A stretch of DNA of 45,680 nucleotides, from NCBI RefSeq assembly GCF_015356825.1, contig NZ_JAACYW010000064.1, positions 1 through 45,680 of the forward strand. Reading direction: 5' to 3'. The stretch comes from Catenulispora rubra (lineage in GTDB: Bacteria > Actinomycetota > Actinomycetes > Streptomycetales > Catenulisporaceae). Every line of letters starts with the position of its first letter. Positions within the stretch are counted from its first letter, which is position 1. Shown here piece after piece: positions 42,232-45,680 of the stretch. Under the pieces are notes generated by a model. The model was not told the origin of the DNA. It did no database searches and saw nothing but the letters and a program-made list of their open reading frames with translations. The translations under genes and the position numbers were made by a program.

Positions 42232-42370
42232 CGTCGTCCACTCGTGCACAGTTGCCAGGGAATTCATCTGGCCGCAGTAAGCGGACACCTGTCCGTATCT
42301 GAACCCTGTCATTACTCTCCGACATGTTCGTGGTCCGACTCAGGCACTTCACGACGGAGGGGAAACACAG

Positions 42371-44512
42371 ATGCGCAGAAGGCGCAGCTACGCGGCCGCG
42401 GCCGCGCTGGCCGTGATCGCGGCCACCGCCGGCAGCACGGCGGCGATGACCGGCACGGCCCAGGCACACACCAGCGGCGGGGGCGGGGCCGGCGACTGCC
42501 GGCTCGGCGCCGGGGGCTCGGCGGTGAAGCATGTGATCTACCTGCAGTTCGACAACGTGCACTTCACGCGGGACAACCCGAACGTCCCCAGCGACCTGGA
42601 GCAGATGCCGCACCTGCTGAACTTCCTGGAGTCGCAGGGCACCCTGGACGACAACCACCACACCCCGTTGATCGCGCACACCGGCAACGACATCCTCACG
42701 TCGCTGACCGGCGTCTACGGGGACAAGCACGGGCAGCCGATCGCGAACTCCTACCGGTACTACAACCCGGCCGGGGTGTCGCAGGCCGCTGGGACGTTCG
42801 CGTACTGGACCGACGGTGTGGACGACTTCAACACCAGCACCCCGACGGACACCACGCCGACGATGGTCGACCAGAACGGCAAGATCGCCCCGGCGCCGTG
42901 GGTGGCCTACACCCGCGCCGGCTGCGACTTCGGCGCGGTCGCCACGGCGAACACCGTGCTGGAGAACACCGGGCCGGACGTGCCGAAGGTGTTCGGGGCC
43001 AACTCCCCGGAAGCCGCGGAGGCCGCCGACAAGACCAACAAGAACCTGGCGCAGACCGACTTCGTGGGCATCGGCGTGCACTGCGCGAAGGACTCCAAGC
43101 TGTGCGCCGCGGCCGGCAAGAACGCCAAACCGGACGTGCTGCCCGACGAGCCCGGCGGCTACACCGGCTACGACGGCCTGTTCGGGGCGAAGTACACCGA
43201 CCCGGTGATCGCCCCGAAGGGCCCGGTCAAGGACGTCTCCGGCGGCACCACGATCGCCGACAGCCTGGGCCGTCCCGGGTTCCCCGGCTTCGACGGCATG
43301 TCGGCGGCGAACTCGCTGGGCTACGTCGCGCAGATGCAGGAGGCCGGGGTGCCGGTCACGTACGCCTACATCTCCGACGCGCACGACAGCCACACCGGCG
43401 GGAACGCGTTCGGTCCGGGCGAGGCCGGTTACGTGGCCCAGCTGAAGACCTACGACACCGCCTTCAACCAGTTCTTCCAGCGGCTGGGCAAGGACGGGAT
43501 CAACGCCAAGAACACCATGTTCGTGGTCACCTCCGACGAGAACGACCACTTCGTCGGCGGCAAGGCCAGCCCGGCGAACTGCGACGGCGTGACGGTGCCG
43601 TGCACCTACACCCAGACCGGCGAGCTGAACGCGAACGTCAAGGGCCTGCTGGCGACGCAGACCGGCGACACCACGGCCTACGGCATCCACTCCGACTCGG
43701 CGCCGAACTTCTGGGTCAACGGGAACCCGGCGGCGAACGCGCCGCAGGTCCGGTCCTTCGAGCACGACCTCGCGGGGCTGACCGCCGTCAACCCGATGAC
43801 CGGCAAGACCGACACGATGGCGAACTACTTCGCCGACCAGACCGAGATGAAGCTGCTGCACATGGTCACCTCCGACCCGCTGCGCACGCCGACGCTCACC
43901 GAGTTCGCGGACCCGAACTACTACGTGTACTCCGGGGCGCCGAACTGCAACTCGCCGTGCGTGCAGCAGGAGGCCGGCTACGCGTGGAACCACGGCGACT
44001 TCTCGCCGGACATCAACACCACGTGGGTCGGGTTCGTCGGGCCGACGTTCAGGAAGCTGGGCGTGACGAAGGCGGTCTGGTCCGACCACACCGACCTGCG
44101 CCCGACGATGCTGACGGCGCTCGGGCTGCGGGACGACTACGTGCACGACGGAATCCCGCTGGTGCAGTTCATCCGCAGCAACGCGCTGCCGAGCGGCCTG
44201 CACGGCGACCAGGTCAGCGACCTGGAGGCGGCGTACAAGCAGCTGGACGCGAGCGTCGGGGCCTTCGGCTCGGACACGCTGAAGGCGGCGACCGCCGGCA
44301 TCGAGTCGACCACGCCGAACGACGCGAAGTTCAAGGACACCGAGGCGGCGCTGACGAAGCTGGGCACGCAGCGCGACGCGCTGGCGCAGCGGATCGCGAC
44401 CGCGCTGGACCGCGCGGCGTTCCACCACGGGCACGTCGGCGACGCCGAGGCCTGGGTGCTGACGGCGCAGGCGGAGTGCCTGCTGGCGCAGGCTCACACG
44501 CTGGCCGGCTGA
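42371..44512 (+). CDS. Secreted alkaline-phosphatase-superfamily protein
   Basis: This 713-residue protein has a Sec signal peptide (basic MRRRR, a hydrophobic Ala-rich core, cleavage near AQA-H at about 32) and no lipobox. The mature part has the metal-dependent phosphatase pattern: HVIYLQFDNVHFTRDN near the start, NHHTPLIAHTGNDILTSLTG with the probable nucleophile Thr and metal-binding histidines, and VTSDENDHFVGG with further metal ligands. It should hydrolyse a phosphate or sulfate ester outside the cell; the substrate is unknown. A strong ribosome site (GGAGGGG) precedes ATG 42371. The gene stands alone and is closed by a terminator. Confidence 0.88.
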   Translation: MRRRRSYAAAAALAVIAATAGSTAAMTGTAQAHTSGGGGAGDCRLGAGGSAVKHVIYLQFDNVHFTRDNPNVPSDLEQMPHLLNFLESQGTLDDNHHTPLIAHTGNDILTSLTGVYGDKHGQPIANSYRYYNPAGVSQAAGTFAYWTDGVDDFNTSTPTDTTPTMVDQNGKIAPAPWVAYTRAGCDFGAVATANTVLENTGPDVPKVFGANSPEAAEAADKTNKNLAQTDFVGIGVHCAKDSKLCAAAGKNAKPDVLPDEPGGYTGYDGLFGAKYTDPVIAPKGPVKDVSGGTTIADSLGRPGFPGFDGMSAANSLGYVAQMQEAGVPVTYAYISDAHDSHTGGNAFGPGEAGYVAQLKTYDTAFNQFFQRLGKDGINAKNTMFVVTSDENDHFVGGKASPANCDGVTVPCTYTQTGELNANVKGLLATQTGDTTAYGIHSDSAPNFWVNGNPAANAPQVRSFEHDLAGLTAVNPMTGKTDTMANYFADQTEMKLLHMVTSDPLRTPTLTEFADPNYYVYSGAPNCNSPCVQQEAGYAWNHGDFSPDINTTWVGFVGPTFRKLGVTKAVWSDHTDLRPTMLTALGLRDDYVHDGIPLVQFIRSNALPSGLHGDQVSDLEAAYKQLDASVGAFGSDTLKAATAGIESTTPNDAKFKDTEAALTKLGTQRDALAQRIATALDRAAFHHGHVGDAEAWVLTAQAECLLAQAHTLAG

Positions 44513-44546
44513 GTCCGCGGCTGAGTCCGCGGCTGAGGAAGTGCGA

Positions 44547-44578
44547 GGGCCCCGCTCCGGGTGGAGCGGGGCCCTTTT
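44547..44578 (+). terminator. Rho-independent terminator after the phosphatase
   Basis: Perfect 12-base arms (GGGCCCCGCTCC and GGAGCGGGGCCC) around GGGT are followed directly by TTTT. It lies 34 bp past the stop and six bases before the end of the convergent transporter gene, so it may serve both. Confidence 0.9.
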
Positions 44579-44584
44579 GACGGC

Positions 44585-45664
44585 CTAGAGAGCGCCGCCG
44601 ACGACGAGGACGCCGATGACCAGGAGCGTGGCGGCGGTGAGGAGGGTGGCGCGCTCCTCGATCCAGGGCGCGGTCAGGCGGCGGGCACCGCTGGCGGCGG
44701 CGAGGGTGAGGCCGACCATGACGGCGACGGTCGCCAGGGAGAAGGCGGCGAGGACGCCGAGCGCGGGGCCGACGCCGAGCGCGCCGGCGGTGAGGAAGAG
44801 CGGGAGGATGGTGAGGTCGGGGCTGGCGGCGGCGCCGAAGGGGGCCAGGAGAGTCAGCAGGTTGCGGCGGCGGGGAGAATCGGGCTCAGAACGCGATGCC
44901 CTGCCAGGAAGTGGCAGCAGGCTGCGGCAGGATGCGGGATGGGCTGCCCGGCCGAGCAGCGGCAGCGGGCTGCGGCGGGGCGAATCGGTCTCAGAACGCG
45001 TTGCCCTGCCAGGAAGTGGCAGCAGGCTGCGGCGGGATGCGGGATGGGCTGCCGGGCCGGGCTGTGGTGGCAGGCTGCGGTACGGCGAATCGGTCTCGGG
45101 CACTGCCGGGCCGGGTGATAACGGCAGGTCGCGGCGGGGCGCATGGGCCGCGGACCGTGCTGCCGGGCCGAGTAGTGGTGCCGAGCTGTGGTGCGATTCG
45201 GGTTCAAGAGTGGCGATCGGTCGTTCGAGCACTGCCGTGCTGCGGCCGGATCGGCGAGCGGCTTGGGCTGGCAGTTGGAGTAGCGCAGTGGCAGGCGGGT
45301 CGACATGGTCGTCGTCGCAGGCGTGCTCGTGCTCGTGCCCCAAGTGTGCATGCTGATGCCCGCGCCCCATGACCTCCATCACCGCCAGCACCACCCCCGT
45401 CGCCATCAGCACCCCGCCGACCGCCATGCCGGCGTGCTGCGCCACCGTCTCGCGAAAGCGCAGACCCACCGCGGCCAGGGCCGTGCCGAGCAACACCGAC
45501 ACCACCACGTGCGTCACCGCCGCGGCCAGGGCCAGGCGGGCTGTGCGGCGGGGTGGGTAGTTCCGGGTGCGTGCCAGGAGGGCCAGGGGCATCCAGTGGT
45601 CGGGGAGGATCGCGTGGCCGATGCCGATGCCGGTGGCGGCCAGGAGCATGGGGAGGATCGTCAC
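44585..45664 (-). CDS. NicO-like nickel/cobalt transporter with expanded loop
   Basis: This 359-residue membrane protein has the metal-transporter signature GHAILPDHW (about 16-24) in the first helix and the paired C-terminal half starting ASPDLTILPLFLTAG (about 280). Between helices lies a His-rich loop (GHQHAHLGHEHEHACDDDH, about 102-120), usual for metal capture. A Pro/Arg-rich segment follows (about 175-267), much longer than expected and made of repeated RSLLPLPGR-like units. The gene starts at GTG 45664 with GAGGGG five bases upstream, 17 bases from the window end. It is convergent with the phosphatase. Confidence 0.85.
   Translation of the reverse strand: MTILPMLLAATGIGIGHAILPDHWMPLALLARTRNYPPRRTARLALAAAVTHVVVSVLLGTALAAVGLRFRETVAQHAGMAVGGVLMATGVVLAVMEVMGRGHQHAHLGHEHEHACDDDHVDPPATALLQLPAQAARRSGRSTAVLERPIATLEPESHHSSAPLLGPAARSAAHAPRRDLPLSPGPAVPETDSPYRSLPPQPGPAAHPASRRSLLPLPGRATRSETDSPRRSPLPLLGRAAHPASCRSLLPLPGRASRSEPDSPRRRNLLTLLAPFGAAASPDLTILPLFLTAGALGVGPALGVLAAFSLATVAVMVGLTLAAASGARRLTAPWIEERATLLTAATLLVIGVLVVGGAL
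44881..45065. repeat. 105-bp tandem duplication inside the metal transporter
   Basis: The stretch beginning TCAGAACGCG at 44886 recurs at 44991, an offset of 105 bp (35 codons), with about 80 bp nearly identical. Diverged further copies lie towards 45180. The repeat keeps the reading frame and creates the Pro/Arg-rich loop. Confidence 0.85.
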
Positions 45665-45680
45665 GGCTGCCCCTCGGTGG

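Noticed and set aside
42232..42370. PHO box upstream of the secreted phosphatase
   Set aside because: I looked for direct repeats of GTTCA-type units and found only isolated partial matches, so phosphate control is not supported.

Overview
The window is GC-rich actinobacterial chromosome, most likely from a filamentous, Streptomyces- or Catenulispora-like genus. Supporting signs are very GC-rich third codon positions, GTG starts, many 1-4 base start/stop overlaps, and actinobacterial marker families (UPF0182, PPA1309 family, DUF2342 proteins, a DUF5679 zinc ribbon). No phage, plasmid, insertion sequence, CRISPR array or rRNA was seen. The genus is an inference.

Layout. (1) 52-3481: a MacB/FtsX-type ABC exporter (permease plus ATPase). 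(2) 3482-4491: three MarR-type operator dyads in front of a truncated oxidoreductase start, a MarR regulator, and an initiator tRNA with its terminator. (3) 4630-11364: an alpha/beta hydrolase, then a sugar importer (binding protein, two permeases) with a Gfo/Idh/MocA dehydrogenase and a divergent ROK regulator. (4) 11338-20410: nine co-directional genes, read from high to low coordinates: 3-hydroxybutyrate dehydrogenase, GAF-PucR regulator, 3-oxoacid CoA-transferase A and B, and a complete LIV-type ABC importer. (5) 20478-25062: a second sugar importer with a DeoR regulator and a SnoaL-like protein, preceded by candidate operators. (6) 25545-30131: a lipoprotein, then a second FtsX exporter under a PadR regulator. 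(7) 30336-39504: a second identical initiator tRNA and a housekeeping block (UPF0182, PPA1309 family, PDZ/Lon-type protease, small membrane protein, MoaE, SDR protein, DUF2342 protein, M48-like metallopeptidase). (8) 39587-45664: a DnaA-box cluster, a crotonase-fold protein lacking the hydratase glutamates, a 52-residue zinc ribbon, a stand-alone E1/ThiF-like protein, a secreted alkaline-phosphatase-superfamily enzyme, and a NicO-like metal transporter with a repeat-expanded loop.

How the genes work together. Region 4 reads as one catabolic unit: the LIV importer would bring in a short acid (3-hydroxybutyrate or acetoacetate, or leucine), the dehydrogenase would make acetoacetate, the CoA-transferase would activate it, and the PucR protein would regulate the set. 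A thiolase is not in the window. Both sugar importers lack an ATPase, so they probably share one encoded elsewhere, as MsiK does in Streptomyces.

The candidates most worth following are the ketone-body operon with its own importer, the orphan E1-like protein beside a tiny zinc ribbon, the DnaA-box cluster, and the MarR operators left in front of a broken gene. In-frame tandem repeats (6, 12, 105 bp) recur in otherwise ordinary genes.
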